Part shown: positions 52,114-62,492 of the stretch, piece by piece
Layout: each line of letters starts with the position of its first letter
How positions within the stretch are numbered: position 1 is the stretch's first letter
NCBI GenBank assembly: GCA_041395845.1
Contig: JAWKZS010000024.1
Location: 1-64,000 of the forward strand
Length of the DNA: 64,000 nt
From: Ch67 sp041395845
GTDB taxonomy: Bacteria; Pseudomonadota; Gammaproteobacteria; Pseudomonadales; Ketobacteraceae
Reading direction: 5' to 3'
Made by a program: the position numbers and the translations under genes
The notes under the pieces: model-generated
Database searches by the model: none
Told to the model about the DNA's origin: nothing
What the model saw: the letters and a program-made list of their open reading frames with translations, nothing else

Positions 52114-52872
52114 TCAGGCGGGCTCGATCTGCCCGCACAGCATATAGCCGACGCCGCGCACCGTGCGAATGATCTGGGGTGGTTTGGTGGTGTCGCCGAT
52201 TTTTTTACGCAGGCGTGCAATCTGGATGTCGATGGCACGATCATAAACATCGAAACTGGCGTTGCCTTCCCGTGTCAGTTCGAATAACTGTTCCCGGCTC
52301 AGCACCCGGTTGGCCGATTGCACAAGCACGTTCAGCAGTTTGAATTCGCCGGTGGTGAGATCGGCGGAACGGGATTGGTCGTCGAATAGCTGATAGCGGG
52401 ACAGATCGAGAATCCAGCCATTGGGAAGACGCAGGCGGTCAGCGGGCGTCGTCTGGGGCGGTGCCATCTGCGTTGCCGGTTCCAGCCGGCGCATCACCGC
52501 TTTGATCCGGGCGGACATTTCCCGCATCTCGAACGGTTTTGTCAGATAATCATCGGCGCCCATTTCCAGGCACACCACTTTCTCGGTGGTGTCATCCTTT
52601 CCCGAAATCACGATGATGCCGGCATTGCAGCTGGATTTGAGCGCGGGAATCAGGCTCAGGCCGTCGCCATCGGGTAGTACCAGATCCAGCAGCACTACGT
52701 TGATGGCGGTATTGGCGAGTTGGGCCTGGGCGGATTTGAAATCGTTGGCGAACAGCACGTGATAGCCGTCATCCGTGAGATATTCGCCAAGCACGAATTG
52801 CAGATGCTCGTCGTCTTCAACACTCAGAATGGTGCCCTTGTGCACAGAATCAGTCCTTGTCCGGTGGGTCAT
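52114..52872 (-). CDS. OmpR/PhoB-family response regulator
   Basis: 252 residues from the ATG at 52872. A GTG at 52845 has a better ribosome site (AAGGA 8 bases upstream) and may be the true start. Receiver domain: acidic pair Glu19-Asp20-Asp21, phospho-Asp63 (VVLLDLVLPDGDG), Thr/Ser (VISGKDD) and Lys (YLTKPFE). The winged helix at about 150-250 has FDVYDRAIDIQIARLRKKIGD. No cognate kinase is directly beside it; the hybrid kinase at 53555 has its own receiver. Divergent from the ECF sigma gene. Confidence 0.92.
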   Translation of the reverse strand: MTHRTRTDSVHKGTILSVEDDEHLQFVLGEYLTDDGYHVLFANDFKSAQAQLANTAINVVLLDLVLPDGDGLSLIPALKSSCNAGIIVISGKDDTTEKVVCLEMGADDYLTKPFEMREMSARIKAVMRRLEPATQMAPPQTTPADRLRLPNGWILDLSRYQLFDDQSRSADLTTGEFKLLNVLVQSANRVLSREQLFELTREGNASFDVYDRAIDIQIARLRKKIGDTTKPPQIIRTVRGVGYMLCGQIEPA

Positions 52873-52934
52873 GGGTCTGAACCCGCACACTATAGCGGCA
52901 ATGTTACATTCCTGAAACAATTTTTTGACTGCCT

Positions 52935-52959
52935 GAAACGTTGGCGACAAAGGCCCGTT
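52935..52959 (+). promoter_or_regulatory. EcfG-like promoter of the ECF sigma gene
   Basis: GAAAC (52935-52939), 16 bases, CGTT (52956-52959); one mismatch in the -35. It lies 60 bases before the sigma ATG and suggests autoregulation. Confidence 0.6.
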
Positions 52960-53018
52960 ACGTGTGCGGCGTAGTCTGGTTCCATCGCAAGCGCAAACCT
53001 GCATGGAAGGAGAACCAC

Positions 53019-53543
53019 ATGTTGACGCAGCAAGAACTGGTACGTGAGATGAACAGTCTGAAACGCTTTGCAATGAAACTGACACGCAACAGCAGCGACG
53101 CCGATGATCTGTTGCAGGCGACCCTGCTCAAATCGCTGGAGCATGCTGATTCATTCCAGCGCGGCACCCATGTTTTTGGCTGGACTTCCCGCATTCTGTA
53201 CAACACTTTTGTCAGTCAGTATCGCCAGCGTGTCCGCTTTGATACCCAGCACGATCCGCAGGTATATATCGATCAGATGAGTGTGGATGCAACGCAGGAA
53301 AACAGCATGGAACTGGCACTGGTGCTGAAAGCAGTGAGTGCGCTGTCGCCCGAGCATCAGGATATTCTGCAGCGGGTGTGCATTGATGGCCTGGCTTACG
53401 CAGATGTGGCCGATGAGTTGGGGGTTCCGGTGGGCACCGTGCGTTCACGACTGTCCCGTGCCCGCGCAGCGCTGCAGGATGTGTTGCAGGTGAAGACTAG
53501 TGCGCTGATGTCCGGTAGCGGCGAAGCTTTTCTGCAGGCGTAA
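53019..53543 (+). CDS. ECF RNA polymerase sigma factor
   Basis: 174 residues from the ATG at 53019 with GAAGGAGA just upstream. Sigma2 region: LKRFAMKLTRNSSDADDLLQATLLKSLEHADSF (residues about 14-46), then GTHVFGWTSRILYNTF. Sigma4 region: LSPEHQDILQRVCIDGLAYADVADELGVPVGTVRSRLSRAR. The LTRN-x3-ADDL pattern is close to EcfG-type factors. No anti-sigma factor, PhyR or NepR gene is adjacent, which is unusual. It likely drives its own gene, the BON gene and the 56-residue gene through shared promoter motifs. Regulation of its activity is unexplained here. (Residue runs above are approximate.). Confidence 0.93.
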   Translation: MLTQQELVREMNSLKRFAMKLTRNSSDADDLLQATLLKSLEHADSFQRGTHVFGWTSRILYNTFVSQYRQRVRFDTQHDPQVYIDQMSVDATQENSMELALVLKAVSALSPEHQDILQRVCIDGLAYADVADELGVPVGTVRSRLSRARAALQDVLQVKTSALMSGSGEAFLQA

Positions 53544-53554
53544 GCGTCTCGGCT

Positions 53555-55804
<2,250 letters not shown>

Positions 55805-55891
55805 GAAAGGGGCATCCCTGTCGGTAAAGCCCCACTAATAGGCCGATTGGACCGCTGTGTAAAGTTTTGCGCCCGCGTAGCGTGCGGTACT

Positions 55892-56062
55892 TCAAAGTGG
55901 TGGATGATTTCCGCCCGGTTCTTCGCCAGCGTTACCAGCGTGGTTGCCGATATCCGCGGTGGCTGACGGGGTGGCACTGTCGTCCAGTGCGTGAATGATA
56001 CTGACAGACAGCAGGCCTGCCAGCAGGATGGCAATAATGGAGAAGAGGGCTTTGTTGGTCAT
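55892..56062 (-). CDS. 56-residue membrane or exported peptide, unknown
   Basis: ATG at 56062 with an excellent ribosome site (GGAGG, 6 bases upstream). Residues 5-24 are a hydrophobic segment (LFSIIAILLAGLLSVSII). The short tail is rich in Ser, Asn, Gly and His (ending GGNHPPL). An EcfG-like promoter lies about 60 bases upstream, linking it to the ECF sigma regulon. It could be a stress-induced membrane peptide. Not one I can place in a family. Confidence 0.65.
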   Translation of the reverse strand: MTNKALFSIIAILLAGLLSVSIIHALDDSATPSATADIGNHAGNAGEEPGGNHPPL

Positions 56063-56121
56063 GGCGACCTCCACGGTCGGGAACAAGGTATCCGTTGCTG
56101 GAAAGCTGATACCTTGCTCCA

Positions 56122-56147
56122 GACGCTTGGCGCGGGAGGAGGGTTCC
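56122..56147 (-). promoter_or_regulatory. EcfG-like promoter of the 56-residue gene
   Basis: On the minus strand GGAAC (56143-56147), 17 bases, CGTC (56122-56125). It lies between the argH stop and the small gene. Confidence 0.6.
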
Positions 56148-56159
56148 GTGCCGGCAGTG

Positions 56160-57569
56160 TCAGTTACGCCGCGCCAGCTTTTCCCGTGCCCGCTGCGCTG
56201 CCGCTTTCACCTGCGCCGGTGCGGTGCCGCCCAGATGATTGCGTGCGTTCACCGAGCCTTCCAGGGTCAGCACGGCAAACACGTCATCGGTGATGATCGG
56301 GCTGAACTGCTGCAATTCCTGCAACGACATTTCCGCCAGATCCTTCTTCTGCGCCACGCCGTAACCCACCGCCTTGCCGACGATTTCGTGGGAATCCCGG
56401 AATGCCACGCCTTTCTTCACCAGATAATCCGCCAGATCGGTGGCGGTGGAAAAACCACGCCGCGCCGCTTCGCGCATGTTGTCTTTCTTCACCTGCAGTG
56501 CCGGCATCATGTCGGCGTAGGCACGCAGGCAGTTGAGCACGGTTTCCACGGTGTCAAACAGCGGTTCCTTGTCTTCCTGATTGTCCTTGTTGTACGCCAG
56601 ACACTGGGATTTCATCAGGGTGAGCAGGGAAATCAGATGGCCGTTGACGCGGCCGGTCTTGCCGCGCACCAGTTCCGGAACGTCGGGATTTTTCTTCTGC
56701 GGCATGATCGATGAGCCGGTGCAGAAACGGTCCGGCAGATCGACAAAATTGAACTGTGCCGAGGCCCACAGCACCAGTTCTTCCGAGAAGCGTGACAGGT
56801 GGGTCATGATCAGCGCGGACGCGGCGGCAAACTCGATGGCAAAGTCACGATCGCTCACGCCATCCAGGGAATTTTCGCAGATCGCTTCAAAGCCCAGCAG
56901 ACGGGCCGTGATGGTGCGGTCGATGGGGTAGGTGGTGCCGGCCAGGGCGGCAGAGCCCAGCGGCATCCGGTTGACCCGCTTGCGGCAATCCACCAGGCGC
57001 TCGTAATCGCGAAACAGCATTTCGTTCCAGGCATTCATGTGATGGCCAAAGGTCACCGGCTGGGCGGTCTGCAGGTGGGTGAAGCCGGGCATGATGGTGT
57101 CCGCCTCGCGCTCCGCCAGATCCACCAGGCCGGTCTGCAGGCGGGTGATTTCCGCCAGGATTACATCGATGGCATCGCGCATGTACAGACGGATGTCGGT
57201 GGCCACCTGATCGTTGCGGGAACGGCCGGTGTGCAGCTTCTTGCCGGTGATGCCGATGCGGTCGGTCAGGCGCGCTTCGATATTCATGTGCACGTCTTCC
57301 AGCTTGACGCTCCATTCGAAGGTGCCGGCGCGGATCTCGCTGCGGATCTGTTCCAGTCCGTCGATGATCTGCTGCTTCTCGGCCTGGGTCAGAACCCCGA
57401 CCTCCGCCAGCATGGTGGCGTGGGCGATGGAGCCGTTGATGTCCTGCTCGGCCATCTTCTTGTCGAAGGTAACAGACGCAGTGAAGGCTTCGACGAAGGC
57501 ATCGGTGGCTTCGGTGAAACGGCCACCCCAGAGTTTGTCGGCGCCGGAGGAAGGATTCTGTTCAGACAT
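56160..57569 (-). CDS. argH: Argininosuccinate lyase
   Basis: 469 residues. Final step of arginine synthesis, splitting argininosuccinate into arginine and fumarate. N-terminal KLWGGRFTEATDAFVEAFTA, the HTGRSRNDQVATD motif and the flexible catalytic loop GSSIMPQKKNPDVPE are all present. Divergent from algZ, as in Pseudomonas. Normal length, intact. Confidence 0.97.
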   Translation of the reverse strand: MSEQNPSSGADKLWGGRFTEATDAFVEAFTASVTFDKKMAEQDINGSIAHATMLAEVGVLTQAEKQQIIDGLEQIRSEIRAGTFEWSVKLEDVHMNIEARLTDRIGITGKKLHTGRSRNDQVATDIRLYMRDAIDVILAEITRLQTGLVDLAEREADTIMPGFTHLQTAQPVTFGHHMNAWNEMLFRDYERLVDCRKRVNRMPLGSAALAGTTYPIDRTITARLLGFEAICENSLDGVSDRDFAIEFAAASALIMTHLSRFSEELVLWASAQFNFVDLPDRFCTGSSIMPQKKNPDVPELVRGKTGRVNGHLISLLTLMKSQCLAYNKDNQEDKEPLFDTVETVLNCLRAYADMMPALQVKKDNMREAARRGFSTATDLADYLVKKGVAFRDSHEIVGKAVGYGVAQKKDLAEMSLQELQQFSPIITDDVFAVLTLEGSVNARNHLGGTAPAQVKAAAQRAREKLARRN

Positions 57570-57612
57570 GATGGATTCCAGAAAATGCGGGCGATTGGCA
57601 ATAACCGAATGC

Positions 57613-57638
57613 GGTCAGTGACATATACTGAACTGACC
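57613..57638. promoter_or_regulatory. Inverted repeat and -10 in the argH-algZ gap
   Basis: GGTCAGT / ACTGACC arms (57613-57619, 57632-57638) surround TATACT (57624-57629), a possible -10 for algZ. Candidate operator over the algZ promoter; regulator unknown. Confidence 0.4.
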
Positions 57639-57675
57639 TTCATTGAGGCGCGGATTATATCGCAGACGGAACGCT

Positions 57676-58788
57676 ATGGCATCGGATCAGACCACAACCA
57701 CCCCGGACGGCGAGGAAACCTTCTTTCTGCCTGACATGTGCGCCCGCCAGCCGGTGTTTTTCCTGGTGCTGGTGGCCGAACTCATGTCCATCGTGATCGT
57801 GCTGGTCAGCCGCGGGCTCTACCCGTTCGACTGGCAGCAGCTGGGGTTGGTGTCGCTGTTCGTGCAGTGGGTGGCCCTGTCCAGCGCGGGCCTGCTTTGC
57901 CAGATGCGGGATTATCTGCGCCGTCTGCCCCAGACCCGGGCCGTGGTGATCAGTTACCTGCTGATTCCGCTGAATACCTGGCTGATGAGCGTAATCAGCC
58001 TGTACCTGCTGTATCAGGAAGCCGACAGCATCTGGACGCTGGTGTTCGCCGAGGCAGTACTGCGCAACGTGGTGGTGGCGGCCATTTTTGGTGGTCTGGT
58101 GATCCGCTATTTCTACCTGCAGGCCATGCTGATTGCCCGACGCCAGTCGGAACTGCTGCATCGCATCCAGGCCCTGCAGTCCCGCATCCGTCCGCACTTT
58201 CTTTTCAACAGCATGAACATCATCGCCAGCCTGATCGACAGCGATCCGCGTCAGGCCGAAACCGTGGTGGAAGACCTGTCGGCCCTGTTTCGCGCCAGCC
58301 TAAATCATGTTGGCAATCAGGTGCCGCTGAACGAGGAAATCGACCTCTGCGAGCGCTATCTGAATATCGAAAAACTGAGGCTGGGCAAGCGCTTACAGGT
58401 GCATTGGGAAATTCGCACGGTGCCGCCCGAGGTCAAGATCCCCCTGCTGACCCTGCAGCCGTTACTGGAAAATGCCATTCTTCACGGTATACAACCTTTA
58501 CAAAAAGGTGGAATTGTCGAGATTATTGCGACTTATTCTCATGGTATCTTTGAACTCAAGATCACCAACCCCTTTGTGGCAGACGCGGCATCGGGGGTGG
58601 AGCGGGGCAACCGGATGGCCCTGGACAATACCCGCAACCGGCTGGTGGCACTCTATGGCGAGCGCGCCAAGCTGACCGGGTATGCGGAGGGAAACCGCTA
58701 CATTACGCGGCTGTCCTATCCCTTCGCGGTGGAGCAGCCAACCGGAAAAGCCGGCAAGACAACAACAAAAAGAAGTGTAGCCCCATGA
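57676..58788 (+). CDS. algZ: LytS/AlgZ-type sensor histidine kinase
   Basis: 370 residues from the ATG at 57676. Four membrane segments (about 25-45, 55-73, 85-107, 120-140) precede the His_kinase domain. The phospho-His lies in RIRPHFLFNSMNIIASL and the ATP-lid Asn in LQPLLENAILHGIQP. It pairs with AlgR, whose gene overlaps by four bases. In Pseudomonas the pair controls alginate, twitching motility and virulence genes. A short AT-rich stretch (about 58480-58560) with rarer codons encodes part of the ATPase domain and stands out from the GC-rich rest. Confidence 0.93.
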   Translation: MASDQTTTTPDGEETFFLPDMCARQPVFFLVLVAELMSIVIVLVSRGLYPFDWQQLGLVSLFVQWVALSSAGLLCQMRDYLRRLPQTRAVVISYLLIPLNTWLMSVISLYLLYQEADSIWTLVFAEAVLRNVVVAAIFGGLVIRYFYLQAMLIARRQSELLHRIQALQSRIRPHFLFNSMNIIASLIDSDPRQAETVVEDLSALFRASLNHVGNQVPLNEEIDLCERYLNIEKLRLGKRLQVHWEIRTVPPEVKIPLLTLQPLLENAILHGIQPLQKGGIVEIIATYSHGIFELKITNPFVADAASGVERGNRMALDNTRNRLVALYGERAKLTGYAEGNRYITRLSYPFAVEQPTGKAGKTTTKRSVAP

Positions 58789-59543
58789 TTCGAGTGCTGA
58801 TTTGTGATGACGAGCCGCTGGCTCGTGACCGCCTGCGCCGTATGCTGGAGAAAATTCCTGAAACCTTGTGCGTTGGGGAAGCGGACAACGGTGAGGAATT
58901 ACTGGAACAGATACCGCAGCTGCGCCCCGATTTGATTCTGCTGGATATTCGCATGCCGGGCATGGATGGCCTGCAGGCGGCCGCCCGGCTGAGTGAAAGC
59001 GACAATCCCCCGGCCATCGTGTTCTGTACCGCCTACGATGAACACGCCATCGCCGCGTTCAGGGTCAATGCCATCGACTACCTGCTCAAGCCGGTGCGCC
59101 AGGAGGATCTGGACAAGGCCCTGCACAAGGCGTCGCGCATCAACAAGGCCCAGATGGCGGCCGTACGCCGCGAGATGGGCGACGAGGTGGCCGAGGATCA
59201 GGACGGCAGAAAAGTCCGCGAATACATCAGTGCCCGCAGCCGGCGCGGAATCGAACTGATCCCGGTGGGCGACGTGCGCTACTTTCTGGCGGACCAGAAA
59301 TACGTCACCGTGCGCCACAGCCAGGGCGAAACCCTGCTGGATGAAACCCTGAAGGATCTGGAAGACGAATTCGGCGACCGCTTTATCCGGGTGCACCGCA
59401 ATGCTCTGGTGGCACTGGCCTATGTGGAAGGGCTGGAGCAGCGCAACAACCAGCATCAGCTGAAATTGCAGGGTGTCGATGAACGGCTCACCGTCAGCCG
59501 CCGTCACGCCTCGGCCATCAAGCGGATACTGCAGAGCCTGTGA
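58785..59543 (+). CDS. algR: LytTR response regulator AlgR
   Basis: 252 residues. Receiver with phospho-Asp54 (LILLDIRMPGMDG), CTAYDEHAIAAF and Lys (YLLKPVRQ). The C-terminal LytTR DNA-binding domain covers about 145-250 (IPVGDVRYFLADQKYVTVRH; FIRVHRNALVAL). It is translationally coupled to algZ. The algZR-hemCD order is conserved in pseudomonads. Targets here are unknown; no alg biosynthesis genes are in the window. Confidence 0.95.
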   Translation: MIRVLICDDEPLARDRLRRMLEKIPETLCVGEADNGEELLEQIPQLRPDLILLDIRMPGMDGLQAAARLSESDNPPAIVFCTAYDEHAIAAFRVNAIDYLLKPVRQEDLDKALHKASRINKAQMAAVRREMGDEVAEDQDGRKVREYISARSRRGIELIPVGDVRYFLADQKYVTVRHSQGETLLDETLKDLEDEFGDRFIRVHRNALVALAYVEGLEQRNNQHQLKLQGVDERLTVSRRHASAIKRILQSL

Positions 59544-59605
59544 AAAATTCCCCCGCCTGTGATAGGGTTTGCCCCCATTGATCCCCGGTACAAGGCAGAC
59601 CCTTC

Positions 59606-60538
59606 ATGAGCGGAAACGTCCTTCGCATCGCCACCCGGCAAAGCCCCCTGGCCCTCTGGCAGGCTGAATTCGTCAAAGACCGCCTGCAGCACTTCCATCC
59701 CGGCCTGCAGGTGGAGCTGGTCACCATGAAAACCCGCGGCGATGTCATCCTCGACACCCCGCTGGCCAAGGTGGGCGGCAAGGGCCTGTTCGTCAAGGAA
59801 CTCGAAGTCGCCATGCTCGAACACCGGGCTGACATTGCCGTGCATTCCATGAAGGACGTGCCGGTGGAATTCCCCGAGGGGCTCGGTCTGGCGGTGATCT
59901 GCGAGCGGGAAGATCCCCGCGATGCCTTCGTCTCCAATCATTTCAACAGCATCGATGAGCTGCCCCAGGGTGCCCGGGTCGGTACCTGCAGCCTGCGCCG
60001 CCAGAGTCAGATCCGCGAACGCCGCCCCGATCTGCAGATTTTCGATCTGCGCGGCAACGTCAATTCCCGCCTGCAAAAGCTCGATGACGGCCAGTTCGAC
60101 GCCATCATCCTGGCCTGTGCCGGCCTCAAGCGGCTGGGCTTCGACAGCCGTATCCGCAGCGCCATGGCGCCGGAACAGAGCCTGCCGGCAGTGGGGCAGG
60201 GCGCCGTGGGCATTGAATGCCGGCTCGACGATGCGGCCACCCTGGCCCTGCTTGAGCCCCTGCGTCACGCCGACACCACCACCCGGGTACTGGCGGAGCG
60301 GGGCATGAACAACCGGCTGGAAGGTGGCTGTCAGGTGCCCATCGCCGGTTATGCCGAACTCGACGGTGACCAGCTCTGGCTGCGCGGCCTGGTGGGCGAG
60401 CCCGACGGTTCCCGCCTGGTGCGGGCCGACATCCGCGGCCATCGCGATCAGGCCGAAGCGCTGGGTCGCCAGCTGGCCGAACAGCTGCTGGCGGACGGCG
60501 CCGGCGACATTCTCAAGCGTCTCTATCACCGGGCCTGA
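59606..60538 (+). CDS. hemC: Hydroxymethylbilane synthase (porphobilinogen deaminase)
   Basis: 310 residues. Joins four porphobilinogens into hydroxymethylbilane. N-terminal RIATRQSPLALWQAEFV, the active-site Asp in HSMKDVP, and the dipyrromethane-bearing Cys242 (LEGGCQVPIAGY) are seen, at the same number as E. coli. First of a tight hemC-hemD-hemX-hemY run; hemD starts 3 bases after the stop. Confidence 0.97.
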   Translation: MSGNVLRIATRQSPLALWQAEFVKDRLQHFHPGLQVELVTMKTRGDVILDTPLAKVGGKGLFVKELEVAMLEHRADIAVHSMKDVPVEFPEGLGLAVICEREDPRDAFVSNHFNSIDELPQGARVGTCSLRRQSQIRERRPDLQIFDLRGNVNSRLQKLDDGQFDAIILACAGLKRLGFDSRIRSAMAPEQSLPAVGQGAVGIECRLDDAATLALLEPLRHADTTTRVLAERGMNNRLEGGCQVPIAGYAELDGDQLWLRGLVGEPDGSRLVRADIRGHRDQAEALGRQLAEQLLADGAGDILKRLYHRA

Positions 60539-60541
60539 GCC

Positions 60542-61300
60542 ATGACATCCCTGCAGGGGCGTACCGTGGTGGTCACCCGCCCGGCGGATCAGGCGGCCGA
60601 TCTGATCGCCACGCTGCAACAGGCGGGGGCACAGCCGCTGTCGCTACCCACCCTGTCGATCGAGCCCCGTGTGCTGGATCAGGCCGATCGCCAGAAAATC
60701 CTCGATCTGGACCAGTACCGTGCCGTGATCTGCGTGTCGGTGAATGCCGCCCGGCTGGGGCTGGATGCGCTGGCGGATTACTGGCCCCAGTGGCCGCTGC
60801 ACCAGCTCTGGTATGCGGTGGGGCCCGCCACCGGCGCCGCCATGCAGGACTGGGGCGTGCGGGTCACGGTGGGCCAGCAGGGCGCGACCAGCGAAACCCT
60901 GCTTGACGATCCCCAGCTGAAAATGGTGGCCGGCGAGCGGATTCTGATCCTGCGCGGTGAAGGCGGCCGGGAAACCCTGGCAGACACCCTGCGGGAACGG
61001 GGCGCCCGGGTGGACTATCTGGAACTCTATCGCCGGGTCCAGCCCAGCGTTGATCCCGCGCCCCTGTTTGCTGCGCTGGATCAAACCCCGCTCCCCATTC
61101 TGACGGTGACAAGCGGGGACGGTTTGCGTAACCTCATGGCAGTTGCCGATAAAAGGTTGAATCGATTGCAGCAGTGTCCGTTGATCGTGATCAGCGGCCG
61201 GCTGGGGGAATTTGCCCGTCAGCAGGGATTTGCGACGGTCTGGCAGGCCGCCAGTCCGGCCACCGCTGACATCATGGCCACACTCAACAATAACGCTTAA
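60542..61300 (+). CDS. hemD: Uroporphyrinogen-III synthase
   Basis: 252 residues. Cyclises hydroxymethylbilane with inversion of ring D. The family is poorly conserved. Visible marks are VVVTRPADQAADLIATLQQ at the start, YAVGPATGAAMQDWG in the first lobe, and YRRVQPSV then LTVTSGDGLRNLM in the second. Placement right after hemC settles it. Confidence 0.93.
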   Translation: MTSLQGRTVVVTRPADQAADLIATLQQAGAQPLSLPTLSIEPRVLDQADRQKILDLDQYRAVICVSVNAARLGLDALADYWPQWPLHQLWYAVGPATGAAMQDWGVRVTVGQQGATSETLLDDPQLKMVAGERILILRGEGGRETLADTLRERGARVDYLELYRRVQPSVDPAPLFAALDQTPLPILTVTSGDGLRNLMAVADKRLNRLQQCPLIVISGRLGEFARQQGFATVWQAASPATADIMATLNNNA

Positions 61301-61319
61301 AAGCCTGACAGGTTGGCGA

Positions 61320-62492
61320 ATGACAGACGAACAAGTAAAACCACTGCCCGCGCCGGCACCCGCCGCCTCGCCCGCGACACCCGCCAAGAAAGCCCATCGC
61401 ATGAGTACCAGCGCACGCCTGCTGCTGGCCATTGCACTGCTGATCGCCATTGCCGGCGCCGCCGGGGCGGGCTTTCTGCTGTACTGGAGCGAACTGAAAC
61501 GGGTCGAAAGCCTGCAGGAAATCACCCTGCTCAAGAGCAGTATCAATGATCAGGCGGCGCAGATCACCCAGCTGCGCAACGAGCAGCAGCAAACCTCGTC
61601 CTACGTGCAGCAGGATCGCAGCGCCCTGCAGAAAGCCAGCGTATCCCGCGAAGAACTCAACACCCGCATGGCCGCGCTGGAAAAGCAGATCGCCATCGTC
61701 ACCGGTTCCCACCGCATCGACTGGATGCTGAAAGAAATCGAACACTTCATCATGCTGGCGGAGCGGCGCGTGTCGCTGCTCGGCGATGCGAAAGGTGCAC
61801 TGGCACTGCTGCAGGAAGCCGACAACATCGCCCGCGACCTGAACGAACCGGCGGCCCGCAGCCTGCGCGATGCCCTGACCAAGGACATGCATGCGCTGCA
61901 GATCGCCTCGGAAGCCAGTCTGGATATCGATGGTATTTTTCTGCGCATTTCCAATCTGGTACAGCGGGTACCCAAACTGAATATTCCCCGTTATGAACTC
62001 TACCAGACACCACCGGGCGCCGAAGCCGGCGTGGCAGCCTCCAGTGAAGGCATCGAACTGTTCTTCGACCGGTTCGTGAATTTTCTGACCTCGCTGGTAC
62101 GTTACCAGAAACATGACAAGCAGAAACCGGTGCTGCTCACCGCCGAGCGCGATTACATGGCACAGGGTATCGTGCTGCTGCTGGAGCAAGGCCAGCTGGC
62201 GCTGCTGCGGGGCGACACCAATGCCTACCGCCTCAGCCTGAGCGAAGCGCGCAATCGCATCGATTCCTTCCTGCTGGTGCAGCAGGACGAAGCCAAACTG
62301 TTCATCACTGAACTCGACGCGCTGGCCGCCATCAAGCTGCGTCCGCCCATGCCCACGGTGGATGGCTCGGTGCGTGCCGTGCAGGTATTCCGCGAATTCT
62401 GGAGCAAGGAAAAACCCGCCCGTGAACAGGCCCTGCTGAAACTCGAATTGCAGCAGGCCGCCGATAAAGCCAAAGCGGGGGCGCAGCAGTGA
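61320..62492 (+). CDS. hemX: HemX: uroporphyrinogen-III C-methyltransferase-like membrane protein
   Basis: 390 residues from the ATG at 61320; earlier in-frame starts overlap hemD. A Pro/Ala-rich cytoplasmic tail, one membrane anchor (about 33-55), a coiled coil (QAAQITQLRNEQQQTSSYVQ), then a helical periplasmic body with HRIDWMLKEIEHFIMLAERR. The name is historical; no methyltransferase motif is visible and its role in haem synthesis is unclear. Overlaps hemY by four bases. Confidence 0.92.
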   Translation: MTDEQVKPLPAPAPAASPATPAKKAHRMSTSARLLLAIALLIAIAGAAGAGFLLYWSELKRVESLQEITLLKSSINDQAAQITQLRNEQQQTSSYVQQDRSALQKASVSREELNTRMAALEKQIAIVTGSHRIDWMLKEIEHFIMLAERRVSLLGDAKGALALLQEADNIARDLNEPAARSLRDALTKDMHALQIASEASLDIDGIFLRISNLVQRVPKLNIPRYELYQTPPGAEAGVAASSEGIELFFDRFVNFLTSLVRYQKHDKQKPVLLTAERDYMAQGIVLLLEQGQLALLRGDTNAYRLSLSEARNRIDSFLLVQQDEAKLFITELDALAAIKLRPPMPTVDGSVRAVQVFREFWSKEKPAREQALLKLELQQAADKAKAGAQQ

